This document shows positions 1 through 8,735 of a stretch of 64,000 bases of DNA, in pieces. This DNA comes from JANQPX01 sp965222015 (GTDB lineage: Bacteria; Pseudomonadota; Alphaproteobacteria; Geminicoccales; Geminicoccaceae). Position 1 is the first letter of the stretch. Each line of letters begins with the position of its first letter. The notes below the pieces were generated by a model, which worked only from the letters and a program-made list of their open reading frames with translations, did no database searches and had not been told where the DNA came from. A program made the position numbers and the translations under genes. The stretch covers positions 558,001-622,000 of the forward strand of contig CBDCTL010000024.1 of NCBI GenBank assembly GCA_965222015.1, in the 5' to 3' direction.

Positions 1-1
1 G

Positions 2-961
2 CTGCATGTCCTCTCGGAAATGCCGGCGACCTGGCGCCGCGCGGTTCTGAACTGGCAGCGCCTGAACGCCGGTCTGGTCAAAACGATCGACGGTCGCCCG
101 GCGCCTGGCGCCGAAGATCAGTATCTGATCTACCAGACCCTGCTCGGCATCTGGCCGCAGGGCCTCGAACCGTCGGACCGGGAAGGGCTCGAGCAGCTCG
201 GCGAACGCCTGGTCGCCTATATGCAGAAAGCCAGCCGCGAAGCCGCGCAGCGCACCGCCTGGACCGCGGTCGACGACGCCTATGAGCAGGCCACGGTGCG
301 ATTCGTCCGGACTTTGCTCGCCCCTGAAACGAGCCCGGCTTTCCTCGACGAACTGGTCGATTTCGCCGCCCGCCTCATGCGCCCGGGCATGGTCAACGGC
401 CTCGCGCAGACCGCCTTGAAGCTGACACTGCCCGGCGTGCCCGACATCTATCGGGGAACCGAGATCTGGGACCTGAGCCTGGTCGACCCGGACAATCGGC
501 GGCCGGTCGATTTTTCCTCATTGGCAGGCCTGCTCGACGGCGTGACGGACCTGCTCGCCGCACCGGATGATTGGAGTACGGGACTTATCAAGCAGCGGCT
601 GATCCGCACCTTGCTGCAGCTCCGCAAGGCCGAGCCGGCACTGTTCGCAGCTGGTGATTATCTGCCGATCGACGCCGTCGGAACCCGTGCCGATCACGTC
701 CTGGCGTTCGCCCGATCTCACGGCCGGCAAAGCCTGCTGATCGCCGTGCCGCGGCTGATGTCGGATCAATCGAGACGTGATCCCGACAGCGGAGAGACGG
801 TGATCGACTGGGCCGACACGCGCCTGCTCCTGCCGACGCCGCTTCGCTCCAGGACCTGGAACGACGTTCTGACGGAGACCGGCGGCATGGAGGCCGAGAC
901 GGACATCCCCCTCGCCAGGCCCACCGGACCCTTGCCGCTGGCTGTGCTGATGTCCGACTGA
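2..961 (+). CDS. treY: Malto-oligosyltrehalose synthase TreY, C-terminal part
   Basis: TreY is a GH13-type enzyme that isomerises the reducing-end glucose of malto-oligosaccharides to an alpha,alpha-1,1 linkage, the first step of the TreY/TreZ trehalose pathway in the cytoplasm. The frame is already open at base 2 (LHVLSEMPATW...), so the N-terminal TIM-barrel half lies before the window. Visible family signatures are the WRRAVLNWQRLN segment, the DQYLIYQTLLGIWP block, the LTLPGVPDIYRGTE block and the DPDNRRPVD motif. About 319 residues are present, less than half of a normal TreY. Identification is confident; treZ or treX would be expected upstream, outside the window. Confidence 0.93.
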   Translation: MHVLSEMPATWRRAVLNWQRLNAGLVKTIDGRPAPGAEDQYLIYQTLLGIWPQGLEPSDREGLEQLGERLVAYMQKASREAAQRTAWTAVDDAYEQATVRFVRTLLAPETSPAFLDELVDFAARLMRPGMVNGLAQTALKLTLPGVPDIYRGTEIWDLSLVDPDNRRPVDFSSLAGLLDGVTDLLAAPDDWSTGLIKQRLIRTLLQLRKAEPALFAAGDYLPIDAVGTRADHVLAFARSHGRQSLLIAVPRLMSDQSRRDPDSGETVIDWADTRLLLPTPLRSRTWNDVLTETGGMEAETDIPLARPTGPLPLAVLMSD

Positions 962-1087
962 TGGGGTATCCATGCCGTTGCCGATTCCCGGCCCATGCTC
1001 GTCGACATGTCGGCCCGTCATGATGAAAAATCGGTACATCGGATGCTAGGATCGGTGGCATCTCAGGAAAAAGGGGATGGCTGACCC

Positions 1088-1534
1088 ATGAAGAAGCGCG
1101 AAGGCGAGCCCTGGATGTCCGGGGACGACTATGGCCGCTCGCTGCGCGGCTTCGGTGTCAACCTCCTGGTCCGCGACGTCGCCGTCTCTGCCGCCTTTCA
1201 GGCCGAGGTGCTGGCGGTCGAGGTGGTCTATCAGGATCCGGACATCGCGGTCCTCCGCCACTGCGATCGCGACGGCCGCGCCCATGAGTGGATGCTGCAC
1301 GCCGACCACAGCTTCGCCGACCATCCGCTCCTGGCGCTGACCGGGGACGGCGCGCTCAGAGGCGTCGGCGTCGAGCTGCGGCTCTACGACCACGATCCCG
1401 ACGCCGCCGAGGCCCGCGCGCGTGCGCGTGGCGATTACGTTCTGGCTGAAAGCCGGGACAAACCCCACGGTCTGCGCGAATGCTGCCTGGTCGATCCGGA
1501 CGGCTATGTCTGGGTGCCCGCCAAAACGATCTGA
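1088..1534 (+). CDS. VOC-family (glyoxalase/bleomycin-resistance fold) protein
   Basis: A 148-residue single-domain protein with the vicinal oxygen chelate pattern: an opening strand GFGVNLLVRDVAVSAAF, a central metal-site-like region with HEWMLH and an ending CLVDPDGYVWVP. VOC proteins bind a metal and act on small electrophiles or bind antibiotics; nothing in the sequence decides the substrate. An AAGGGG box lies about 12 bases before the ATG; an in-frame ATG at 1115 (MSGDDYGR) is an alternative start. It stands alone between treY and phaB with gaps of over 120 bases on both sides. The family call is firm, the function unknown. Confidence 0.8.
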   Translation: MKKREGEPWMSGDDYGRSLRGFGVNLLVRDVAVSAAFQAEVLAVEVVYQDPDIAVLRHCDRDGRAHEWMLHADHSFADHPLLALTGDGALRGVGVELRLYDHDPDAAEARARARGDYVLAESRDKPHGLRECCLVDPDGYVWVPAKTI

Positions 1535-1713
1535 ACCACCGATCACTCCCGCTTGACGACCGCTATCGGAGTCGTCCATTTGAGAGCGATGAGACGACAG
1601 GACGGAGAGCGGTCGGCGATGGCGTCATTCGGTCGCAGTTCTCTGGGTCTTGGACGGGTGTTGTGGGCATATTGTCGTATCGGCGTCGTCGACACGAATA
1701 AGAGGAGGCTTTC

Positions 1714-2439
1714 ATGGCGAGGGTAGCATTGGTCACGGGTGGATCGCGCGGCATCGGTGCTGCGATTTCCAAAGCGTTGAAGGAGGCGGGCTACAACGTC
1801 GCGGCGAATTACGCCGGCAACGACGAGGCCGCCGCCAAGTTCAAGGACGAGACCGGCATCCCCGTCTACAAATGGTCGGTCGCCGACTATGACGCCTGCA
1901 AGGACGGCATCGCCAAGGTCGAAGGCGACCTCGGGTCGGTCGAGGTGCTGGTCAACAATGCCGGCATCACCCGGGACGGCATGTTCCACAAGATGACGCC
2001 CGAGCAGTGGAAAGAGGTGATCGACACCAACCTCTCCGGCCTCTTCAACATGACCCATCCGGTCTTCCCGGGCATGCGCGATCGCGGATTCGGTCGCATC
2101 GTCAACATCAGCTCGGTCAACGGCCAGAAGGGCCAGGCCGGCCAGGTCAACTACTCCGCCTCCAAGGCCGGCGACATCGGCTTCACCCGAGCACTCGCCC
2201 AGGAAGGCGCCTTCAAGGGCATCACGGTGAACGCCATCTGCCCCGGCTATATCGGCACCGAGATGGTTCGCGCGATTCCGGAAAAGGTGCTGAACGAGCG
2301 CATCCTGCCGCAGATCCCGGTCGGCCGCCTCGGCGAGCCCGAGGAAATCGCGCGCTGCGTCGTGTTCCTCGCCTCCGACGACGCGGGCTTTCTTACAGGC
2401 TCGACCATCTCGCCCAATGGCGGCCAGTTCTTCAGTTGA
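1714..2439 (+). CDS. phaB: Acetoacetyl-CoA reductase (NADPH-dependent SDR)
   Basis: PhaB reduces acetoacetyl-CoA to (R)-3-hydroxybutyryl-CoA, the precursor of polyhydroxybutyrate storage granules. The 241-residue length is standard. The cofactor motif TGGSRGIG is at residues 8-15, NNAG follows near 87, and the catalytic Ser is in NISSVNGQKGQ with YSASK supplying Tyr and Lys. The SVNGQKGQ and NYSASKAGD sequences are characteristic of PhaB rather than FabG. A strong AGGAGG ribosome site sits seven bases before the ATG. No phaA thiolase or phaC synthase is adjacent, so the gene is a single transcription unit here. Confusion with FabG is possible but unlikely. Confidence 0.92.
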   Translation: MARVALVTGGSRGIGAAISKALKEAGYNVAANYAGNDEAAAKFKDETGIPVYKWSVADYDACKDGIAKVEGDLGSVEVLVNNAGITRDGMFHKMTPEQWKEVIDTNLSGLFNMTHPVFPGMRDRGFGRIVNISSVNGQKGQAGQVNYSASKAGDIGFTRALAQEGAFKGITVNAICPGYIGTEMVRAIPEKVLNERILPQIPVGRLGEPEEIARCVVFLASDDAGFLTGSTISPNGGQFFS

Positions 2440-2739
2440 TTTTGGATGGGCGTCTAAAATCATCCGGTTGACGAAAAATTAACCAAGGCTGTGCGACGCT
2501 TGCGGGGTTGCGGCCGGTTCCGGTCCGCACGCTGTGATGTGTCGCGATGGCGCTGCGTCCGCATGCGGTGTCTGCTCGGGAAAGGTTGCGCTGCGATGTG
2601 AAATGGGGTCGGATAGTTAAGCCTTTGGAAATATAGTCGCAAGCCAATCATCTTTGCGCCTGGAAGAATGCCCGGCGACCAAGGGAGAAAGGCTGCTCTG
2701 CCGAACGTCGCGGGTGATTGGAGAAGGGGGAACTAGATC

Positions 2740-4359
2740 ATGGCCGGCAATGCGTCGTCTGGAGGCGACTCCGAGGGGAGCTCGCCGAAGAGTCCGATGA
2801 CGATCGGCGTCCCGAAGGAGACGCAGAAAGACGAAAAGCGCGTCGCCCTCACCCCGGAGACGGCGGGCCGCATCCAGAAGCTCGGCTACAAGCTGAAGAT
2901 CCAGAAGGGTGCGGGTGCCGACGCCAATTTCGCGGACGAGGCTTACGAAGAAGCGGGCGTCCAGGTGGTCGCGCGCGTCGGCGATCTCTGGAAGGGCTCG
3001 GACATCGTCATGAAAGTTCGCCCGCCCACCGACGCCGAGGTGGGCAGGCTCCGGGAAGGTCAGACCCTCGTCAGCTTTCTCTATCCGGGCCAGAACGAGG
3101 ACCTGCTGAAGCAGCTGAACGACAAAAAGCCCGAAGCGGTCATGGCGATGGACATGGTGCCGCGCATCAGCCGGGCGCAGAAGCTGGACGCGCTCTCGTC
3201 CATGGCCAATATCGCTGGCTACCGCGCCGTGGTCGAGGCCGCGAACAATTTCGGGCGGTTCTTCACGGGCCAGGTGACCGCCGCCGGCAAGGTGCCGCCC
3301 GCCAAGGTGTTGGTGATCGGCGCCGGCGTCGCCGGGCTTGCGGCGATCGGTGCCGCGCGCGGCATGGGGGCCATCGTCCGTTCCTTCGACATCCGTCCGG
3401 AAGTCGCAGAACAGATCGAATCGATGGGGGCCGAGTTCCTGTTTCTTGACTTCGAGGGCGAGGAGGGCGGCACCGAAGGCGGCTACGCCAAGCCGTCCTC
3501 GCCGGAGTTCCGCGAAAAGCAGCTCGCCCTCTTCCGTGAGCAAGCGCCCGACGTCGACATCGTCATCACCACCGCGCTCATACCCGGCCGCCCCGCGCCA
3601 AAACTCTGGCTGAAGGACATGGTCGAGGCCATGAAGCCGGGCTCGGTGATCGTCGATCTCGCCGCCGAGCAGGGCGGCAATTGCGATCTCACCGCACCCG
3701 GCGAGCGGATCGAGACCGACAACGGCGTGGTCATCATCGGCTACACCGATTTCGCGAGCCGCATGGCGACCCAGTCGAGCCAGCTCTACGGCACCAATCT
3801 CCGCCATCTCCTGGACGACCTGACGCCGGAAAAAAACGGGCGCCTGGTCATCGACATGGAGGATACGGTCGCACGCGGCGTCACCGTCTCGAAGGCGGGT
3901 GAAATCACCTACCCGCCGCCGCCGGTCTCGACCTCGGTGGCACCGGCGGCCAAGCCCGCGCCCAAGGCCGATCCCGAGGAGGAGGCGAGAAAGGCCGCCA
4001 AGGCCGAGGCGAAATCGAAGCGTAATCAGGGCATCGTCTTCGGCGGCGCCGCTGTGCTCCTGGCGCTGATCGGCCTCACCGCGCCCGTCGAATTCCTCTC
4101 CTATTTCATGGTGTTCGTGCTCGCGGTCATCGTCGGTTATTACGTCATCTGGAACGTCACGCCCGCCCTGCACACGCCTCTGATGGCGGTCACCAACGCC
4201 ATCTCCGGCATCATCGTGATCGGAGCGCTCCTTCAGATCTCCAGCTCCAGCGTGCTCGTCCTGATCCTCGCCGCCTTCGCCGTCCTGATCGCCACCATCA
4301 ACATCTCCGGCGGCTTCCTGGTGACCCGCCGCATGCTCGCCATGTTCCAGAAATCCTAG
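2740..4359 (+). CDS. pntA: NAD(P) transhydrogenase subunit alpha (fused alpha chain)
   Basis: PntA pairs with PntB to drive hydride transfer from NADH to NADP+ using the proton gradient, supplying NADPH. Domain I (residues 20-400) starts with MTIGVPKET and contains the NAD-binding GAGVAGLAAIGAA loop near residue 193. A Lys/Ala-rich linker at about 405-430 leads to the membrane domain, with about four hydrophobic helices ending in FLVTRRMLAMFQKS. The alpha chain is one polypeptide, as in enterobacteria, rather than split PntAA/PntAB as in some alphaproteobacteria. The ATG at 2740 has an AAGGGGG box eight bases upstream and gives a 19-residue extension relative to the family start at 2797. The TAG stop belongs to a copy of repeat R2. 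Confidence 0.95.
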   Translation: MAGNASSGGDSEGSSPKSPMTIGVPKETQKDEKRVALTPETAGRIQKLGYKLKIQKGAGADANFADEAYEEAGVQVVARVGDLWKGSDIVMKVRPPTDAEVGRLREGQTLVSFLYPGQNEDLLKQLNDKKPEAVMAMDMVPRISRAQKLDALSSMANIAGYRAVVEAANNFGRFFTGQVTAAGKVPPAKVLVIGAGVAGLAAIGAARGMGAIVRSFDIRPEVAEQIESMGAEFLFLDFEGEEGGTEGGYAKPSSPEFREKQLALFREQAPDVDIVITTALIPGRPAPKLWLKDMVEAMKPGSVIVDLAAEQGGNCDLTAPGERIETDNGVVIIGYTDFASRMATQSSQLYGTNLRHLLDDLTPEKNGRLVIDMEDTVARGVTVSKAGEITYPPPPVSTSVAPAAKPAPKADPEEEARKAAKAEAKSKRNQGIVFGGAAVLLALIGLTAPVEFLSYFMVFVLAVIVGYYVIWNVTPALHTPLMAVTNAISGIIVIGALLQISSSSVLVLILAAFAVLIATINISGGFLVTRRMLAMFQKS

Positions 4360-4420
4360 TGGTGTGACCACCTCATGGACTTGGACCGGCATGGCCTGGA
4401 ATGTCGGTATGCCGCTTGGT
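4356..4420 (+). repeat. R2 stop-codon-associated repeat, pntA copy
   Basis: The repeat starts at the TAG stop of pntA with TAGTGGTGTGACCAC, whose GTGGT and ACCAC halves pair around GTG, continues CTCATGGACTTGGACC, and ends near GTCGGTATGCCGC. Related copies are at 17608, 24344, 53749 (minus) and 62282 (minus). It fills most of the pntA-pntB spacer, so it would lie in the pnt mRNA. Confidence 0.65.
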
Positions 4421-4459
4421 TTTCGACCGTTTTGATTGAATGAAGTGGACAATCCACCG

Positions 4460-5833
4460 ATGTTTTCGCAAGGGTTCGTCAACGCCTCCTACATCGCAGC
4501 CAGCGTGCTGTTCATCCTGTCGCTATCCGGTCTCGCCAACCAGGAAAGCGCCAAGCGCGGCATCGTCTACGGCGTTGTCGGCATGGGCATCGCAATCTTC
4601 GCGACGATTCTCGGCCCGCGCGTCACCAATTATTTTCTGCTGATCCCGGTCATGGCCGTCGCCGCGGTCGTGGGCTGGTTCGTGGCCAAACGGGTCGAGA
4701 TGACCCAGATGCCGCAGCTGGTCGCGATCCTGCACAGCTTCGTCGGCCTCGCCGCTGTCCTGGTCGGCTTCAACAGCCATTTCGAGGCCACAGGCTACCA
4801 TGGCGCCGAAGCGGTCATTCACGATATCGAAATCTTCATCGGCGTGTTCGTCGGCGCGGTCACCTTCACGGGCTCGGTGATCGCTTTCGGCAAGCTCCAG
4901 GGTTCGATCGACGGCAAACCGCTGGCTCTCCCCGGCCGCCATATGATGAACCTCGCCGCCGTGTCCGTTTCGCTCCTGCTCGGCGTGCTGTTCGTCGCCT
5001 TCGGATGGACCTGGCCCCTCCTCCTCATGACCATCATCGCCCTCGTCTTCGGCGCCCATCTGGTCATGGCGATCGGCGGCGCGGACATGCCGGTCGTGGT
5101 CTCGATGCTGAATTCCTATTCCGGCTGGGCGGCCGCCGCGGTCGGCTTCATGCTCGGCAACTACCTCCTGATCGTCACCGGCGCCCTGGTCGGTTCCTCG
5201 GGCGCCATCCTCTCCTACATCATGTGCCGCGCCATGAACCGGAGCTTCGTCTCGGTGATCCTCGGCGGCTTCGGCGGCGCCGAGGTTTCGACCGGCCAGG
5301 ACATCGACGGCGAAATGGTGCCGACCGACGCCGACCACGTCGCCCAGCTCCTCGACGACGCCGACAGCGTGGTGTTCGTCCCCGGCTACGGCATGGCCGT
5401 CGCCCAGGCCCAGGGCGCGATTTCCGAACTCACGAAAAAACTGCGCGCCAAGGGCAAGGAGGTGCGCTTCGCCATCCACCCCGTGGCCGGTCGCCTTCCG
5501 GGACACATGAACGTGCTGCTCGCCGAAGCGAAAGTGCCCTACGACATCGTGCTCGAAATGGACGAGATCAACGACGACTTCCCGAGCACCGACTTTGTGA
5601 TGATCGTCGGCGCCAACGACATCGTGAACCCCGCGGCCCAGGACGACCCCGGTTCGCCGATCGCCGGCATGCCGGTGCTCGAGGTCTGGAAGGCGAAGAA
5701 CGTCATCATTTCCAAGCGCGGCCAGGGGCGCGGCTATTCCGGCGTCGAGAATCCACTGTTCTTCAAGGACAATTCGCGCATGCTCTACGGCGACGCCAAG
5801 GCCACTCTGGACACCCTCCTCCAGAAGGTCTGA
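4460..5833 (+). CDS. pntB: NAD(P) transhydrogenase subunit beta
   Basis: PntB carries the remaining membrane helices of domain II and the NADP(H)-binding domain III of the proton-translocating transhydrogenase. The first 260 residues are strongly hydrophobic. Domain III shows GYGMAVAQAQ, the HPVAGRLPGHMNVLLAEA block, GANDIVNPAAQDD and KRGQGRGYSGVENPLF, which are family hallmarks. Translation from 4460 begins MFSQGFVNASYIAAS, which lines up with the usual PntB N-terminus (457 residues); an upstream ATG at 4436 would add eight residues. Neither start has a strong ribosome site, so coupling to pntA through the R2-bearing spacer is possible. The gene order pntA-pntB is standard. Confidence 0.94.
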   Translation: MFSQGFVNASYIAASVLFILSLSGLANQESAKRGIVYGVVGMGIAIFATILGPRVTNYFLLIPVMAVAAVVGWFVAKRVEMTQMPQLVAILHSFVGLAAVLVGFNSHFEATGYHGAEAVIHDIEIFIGVFVGAVTFTGSVIAFGKLQGSIDGKPLALPGRHMMNLAAVSVSLLLGVLFVAFGWTWPLLLMTIIALVFGAHLVMAIGGADMPVVVSMLNSYSGWAAAAVGFMLGNYLLIVTGALVGSSGAILSYIMCRAMNRSFVSVILGGFGGAEVSTGQDIDGEMVPTDADHVAQLLDDADSVVFVPGYGMAVAQAQGAISELTKKLRAKGKEVRFAIHPVAGRLPGHMNVLLAEAKVPYDIVLEMDEINDDFPSTDFVMIVGANDIVNPAAQDDPGSPIAGMPVLEVWKAKNVIISKRGQGRGYSGVENPLFFKDNSRMLYGDAKATLDTLLQKV

Positions 5834-5874
5834 GGCCGCCGGCCTCGGGGTCGACTTGGGGCCGGAGGCGGCCT
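5833..5874 (+). terminator. Hairpin after pntB, probable terminator
   Basis: Immediately after the pntB stop, AGGCCGCC (5833-5840) pairs with GGCGGCCT (5867-5874), extended inward by GGCC on both sides. There is no T-run after it, so intrinsic termination would be weak; it may instead protect the 3' end of the pnt mRNA. Confidence 0.4.
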
Positions 5875-5973
5875 GACGGGTATGCGTGCTGAGCGGAGGA
5901 CTGGCTTGACAGGTGGGCAGAGACGGCCGAGCGTGACGGCGATCGTTCGTCGCGGCCCGGAGGTTTCTGCGAC

Positions 5974-7206
5974 ATGACGGCATCATCGAGCGGGCCGGCG
6001 GCCGCCGGCTGGCGGACACCGCTTCTGATCATTCTTGCCGGCTGCGTCATTTCGACGGTCGGCTTCGGCCTGCGCTCGGTCTTCGGCCTGTTTCTGGAGC
6101 CGATGACCGTCGACCAGGGCTGGAGCCGCGAGACCTTCGCGCTGGCGCTCGCCATCCAGAACCTGCTCTGGGGTGCTGGCGTGCCGGTCGCCGGCGCCTT
6201 CGCCGACAGGTTCGGGCCGGCGCGGGTGATCGCGATCGGCGCCGTCGTCTACGCCCTTGGCGTCTACGGCATGGCCGGGGCGGAAAGCGGCCTTGCCCTT
6301 CATCTGTTCGCAGGCGTTATCACCGGCCTCGGCGTCGCCTTCACCGCCTTTTCCCTGGCCATGGCGGCGATGGCGCGGGTGGTCGGCCCCGAACGGCGCT
6401 CGCTGGCGCTCGGCCTCGGCACGGCTGCCGGCTCCTTCGGTCAGGTGCTGTTCTCGCCGCTGACCCAGGCCTGGATCGAGAGCTTCGGCTGGCACGACGC
6501 GCTCCTGATCCTCGCCATGTCCGCGCTGGTCATCATCCCGCTCGCCTTCGTGCTCCCGAACGCCACCGCCGCGAAGGGCGAGCCTTTGAGCGACCAGGGC
6601 ATCGGCGAGGCCCTTCGCGAGGCGCTCGGTCATCGCGGCTACGTTCTCCTGACCATCGGCTTTTTCGTCTGCGGCTTCCACGTCGCCTTCATCACGGTGC
6701 ATTTCCCGGCCTATGTGAAGGATCTCGGCCTCGCCGCCGAGGTCGGCGCCTATTCGATCGCCCTGATCGGGCTTTTCAACATCGCCGGCTCCTTCCTCTC
6801 CGGTGCCTTCGGTCAGCGCTGGAGCAAGAAATGCGGGCTGAGCGGCATCTACTTCCTGCGCGCCATCGCGATCGCCTGCCTGCTGATGGCACCCAAGACC
6901 GACCTCACCATCTACCTCTTCGCCGCCGCCATGGGGATCCTATGGCTTTCCACCGTGCCGCTCACCACCGGCATCGTCGCCCAGGTGTTCGGGGTGCGCT
7001 ACATGGCGACGCTGTTTGGCATCGTCTTCTTCAGCCACCAGCTCGGCAGCTTCATCGGCGTCTGGCTCGGCGGCTATCTGTACGACCACATCGGCAACTA
7101 CGATCCGGTCTGGTGGGCCGGGATCGTTCTCGGCCTCGCCGCTGCTGCCATTCACCTTCCGATCAACGAACGGCCGCTGCCGCGCCTGCTCACTCGGACA
7201 GGCTAG
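5974..7206 (+). CDS. MFS transporter, monocarboxylate/oxalate-formate antiporter-like
   Basis: A 410-residue inner-membrane carrier with the twelve-helix major facilitator pattern. The loop between helices 2 and 3 reads GAFADRFGPARV, a typical MFS A-motif, and residues 31-52 (VFGLFLEPMTVDQGWSRETF) resemble the oxalate/formate antiporter and monocarboxylate subfamily. The central cytoplasmic loop (LPNATAAKGEPLSDQGIGE) separates the two six-helix halves. A GGAGG box lies 11 bases before the ATG. It follows pntB by 140 bases and is probably transcribed separately. The substrate cannot be read from the sequence. Confidence 0.85.
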   Translation: MTASSSGPAAAGWRTPLLIILAGCVISTVGFGLRSVFGLFLEPMTVDQGWSRETFALALAIQNLLWGAGVPVAGAFADRFGPARVIAIGAVVYALGVYGMAGAESGLALHLFAGVITGLGVAFTAFSLAMAAMARVVGPERRSLALGLGTAAGSFGQVLFSPLTQAWIESFGWHDALLILAMSALVIIPLAFVLPNATAAKGEPLSDQGIGEALREALGHRGYVLLTIGFFVCGFHVAFITVHFPAYVKDLGLAAEVGAYSIALIGLFNIAGSFLSGAFGQRWSKKCGLSGIYFLRAIAIACLLMAPKTDLTIYLFAAAMGILWLSTVPLTTGIVAQVFGVRYMATLFGIVFFSHQLGSFIGVWLGGYLYDHIGNYDPVWWAGIVLGLAAAAIHLPINERPLPRLLTRTG

Positions 7207-7261
7207 GTTCAGCTTCGATCCTTTAGAACCGGCTCAAATATGCCACTTCTGGAGGAATCCC

Positions 7262-8086
7262 ATGCGCGACCGCCACCCGGTCCTGCTCGGCCTTGCCCTG
7301 ATCGCGGCGACATCCGCTTCCCTTCCGCAACCCGCGGCCGCCGATGGTACGATCGGGCCCTATTTCGGCCTTCGGGTCGCCGGCGCCGACGTTGAGGACA
7401 GCGAGGCCGATGGCGTCGAGATCGAATACGACACCGGTTTCGCCATAGCTGGTCAGGTCGGCTATCAGTTCGACATCTTCCGGCTGGAGGGGGAGTTCGG
7501 CTATCAGGGCCTTGAAGGTTTGAGCCAGACCGGCGTGAATTCCGACGTCGACATCGGCCGCTTCAGCCTGAACGGCTATGTCGACCTGCCGCTCGCCCCC
7601 AATGTCGGCCCCTATGTCGGCGGCGGCTTCGGCGTCGCGTCCCTGTCGGCGGACGACGACTTCGAGGACGAGGACAGCGCCTTTACCTGGCATGCAGAGG
7701 CGGGCCTCAATATCGGCCTTAGCGATCAGTTCGTGCTCTCGCCATTCTATCGCTATCAATGGATCGACACCGATCTCGGCCAGCAGAGCGAGCCGCTGGA
7801 GGCCCATCTGTTCGGCGTGTCGCTCCGCTACGTTCTGACCTGGCGCGGCAGACCCCATGGCGGTGACCGCTACTACGATTCGGGCGCTGGATATGGCAGC
7901 GGGTACGGCGCCTACCGGTCCTACGATCGCTATGACAGATATGATCGCTACGATCGCGGCCACTACCATCACGACCATGATCGCTATCGCAAAAAGAAAG
8001 ATTCGCCGGAGAAGAAGGAGCGCGATCGCTGCGGCTGGAAAGGGCCGGGCTGCGAGGGTGATGAAAAGGAGGGCTGGGGCGGCTGA
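7262..8086 (+). CDS. Outer-membrane beta-barrel protein with charged YDR-repeat tail
   Basis: A 274-residue exported protein. The start at 7262 is preceded by CTGGAGGAATCCC, a good ribosome site, and gives a signal peptide ending at PAAADG. The next 180 residues are alternating polar/aromatic strands (YFGLRVAGADVED, VGYQFDIFRLEGEFGYQG, PFYRYQWIDTDLG) and end with a strand HLFGVSLRYVL, typical of small porin-like barrels such as OmpW/Omp25 relatives. After the barrel there is a roughly 70-residue tail rich in Tyr, Asp and Arg, including tandem YDR units, then His-rich and Lys/Glu-rich stretches with two Cys (DRCGWKGPGC). The tail is unusual because the barrel's final strand normally ends the protein. 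Confidence 0.75.
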   Translation: MRDRHPVLLGLALIAATSASLPQPAAADGTIGPYFGLRVAGADVEDSEADGVEIEYDTGFAIAGQVGYQFDIFRLEGEFGYQGLEGLSQTGVNSDVDIGRFSLNGYVDLPLAPNVGPYVGGGFGVASLSADDDFEDEDSAFTWHAEAGLNIGLSDQFVLSPFYRYQWIDTDLGQQSEPLEAHLFGVSLRYVLTWRGRPHGGDRYYDSGAGYGSGYGAYRSYDRYDRYDRYDRGHYHHDHDRYRKKKDSPEKKERDRCGWKGPGCEGDEKEGWGG

Positions 8087-8175
8087 CCGGAATGAGCGGC
8101 ACCCGATCGCTGTCTTGCACGGGACGCGCGCCGCTGCCAGTCTGATGGCATCCTTTGTCGCGCGGGAGATGCGCT

Positions 8176-8709
8176 ATGGTCGGGCGCCGATGGTCTCGAA
8201 CGCCGGCGCTGCTGCTAGTCCTGTCGCTCGCCACTGCGACAGCTCCGGCAAAGGCGATCATGTCTGGCGACGATGAGGTGAGAGCGCTTCCCGCGGATGA
8301 CGATTTCGCCAAGGGCGTCGCCGCTTTTGAGCGCGAGGACTGGCGGGCCGTGATCGAGCACATGAACGACGCGGTGGAGCGCCGCCCCTGGCATGACGAA
8401 GCCTACAACCTTCTGGGCTTCGCCCACCGGAAACTCGGCGACTACGACCGTTCGCTCGACTTCTACGACAAGGCGCTGACCCTGAACCCGCATAATCGGG
8501 GCGCACTCGAATATCTGGGCGAGGCCTATCTCGACCTCGGCCGCCCGGAGGACACGAAGGAGATCCTCTCGAAACTGGCGCTGGAATGCGAGCGCATCGG
8601 CGCCACCTTCGAAAACGGCGACTGGCGGCAGGGCTGCGAGGAGTGGGCGCATCTGAACGCGACCTACCAGGCCCATATCGAAGGCAGGCCGCGTCCGGAG
8701 CATGATTGA
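8176..8709 (+). CDS. Exported TPR-repeat protein
   Basis: A 177-residue protein from the ATG at 8176, whose N-terminus (RRWSRTPALLLVLSLATATAPAKA) is a signal peptide. The mature part has tandem tetratricopeptide helices, clearest in HDEAYNLLGFAHRKLGDYDR and NPHNRGALEYLGEAYLDLGR. TPR proteins act as scaffolds for periplasmic assemblies; no partner is indicated. An alternative ATG at 8155 would add seven residues before the signal peptide. It ends 27 bases from the convergent stop of the next TPR protein, with a shared hairpin between them. Similar small TPR lipoproteins and exported proteins are common in alphaproteobacteria. Confidence 0.75.
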   Translation: MVGRRWSRTPALLLVLSLATATAPAKAIMSGDDEVRALPADDDFAKGVAAFEREDWRAVIEHMNDAVERRPWHDEAYNLLGFAHRKLGDYDRSLDFYDKALTLNPHNRGALEYLGEAYLDLGRPEDTKEILSKLALECERIGATFENGDWRQGCEEWAHLNATYQAHIEGRPRPEHD

Positions 8710-8730
8710 GAGGGCGGCGGCCGCCCCCTC
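8710..8730. terminator. Bidirectional hairpin between convergent genes
   Basis: GAGGGCGGC (8710-8718) pairs with GCCGCCCCCTC (8720-8730) with one bulge. It sits exactly between two convergent stop codons (8709 and 8736) and can fold from either strand. No clear T-run follows it. Confidence 0.4.
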
Positions 8731-8735
8731 GGGGA

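Noticed and set aside
1714..2439. FabG (3-oxoacyl-ACP reductase) instead of PhaB
   Set aside because: SVNGQKGQ and the NYSASKAGD region follow the PhaB pattern, and no fatty-acid synthesis genes are nearby.
2617..4482. 621-codon open frame antisense to pntA
   Set aside because: The pntA protein on the plus strand is unambiguous. The antisense frame gives a His/Asp/Glu/Arg-rich product without domains, typical of GC-rich shadow frames.
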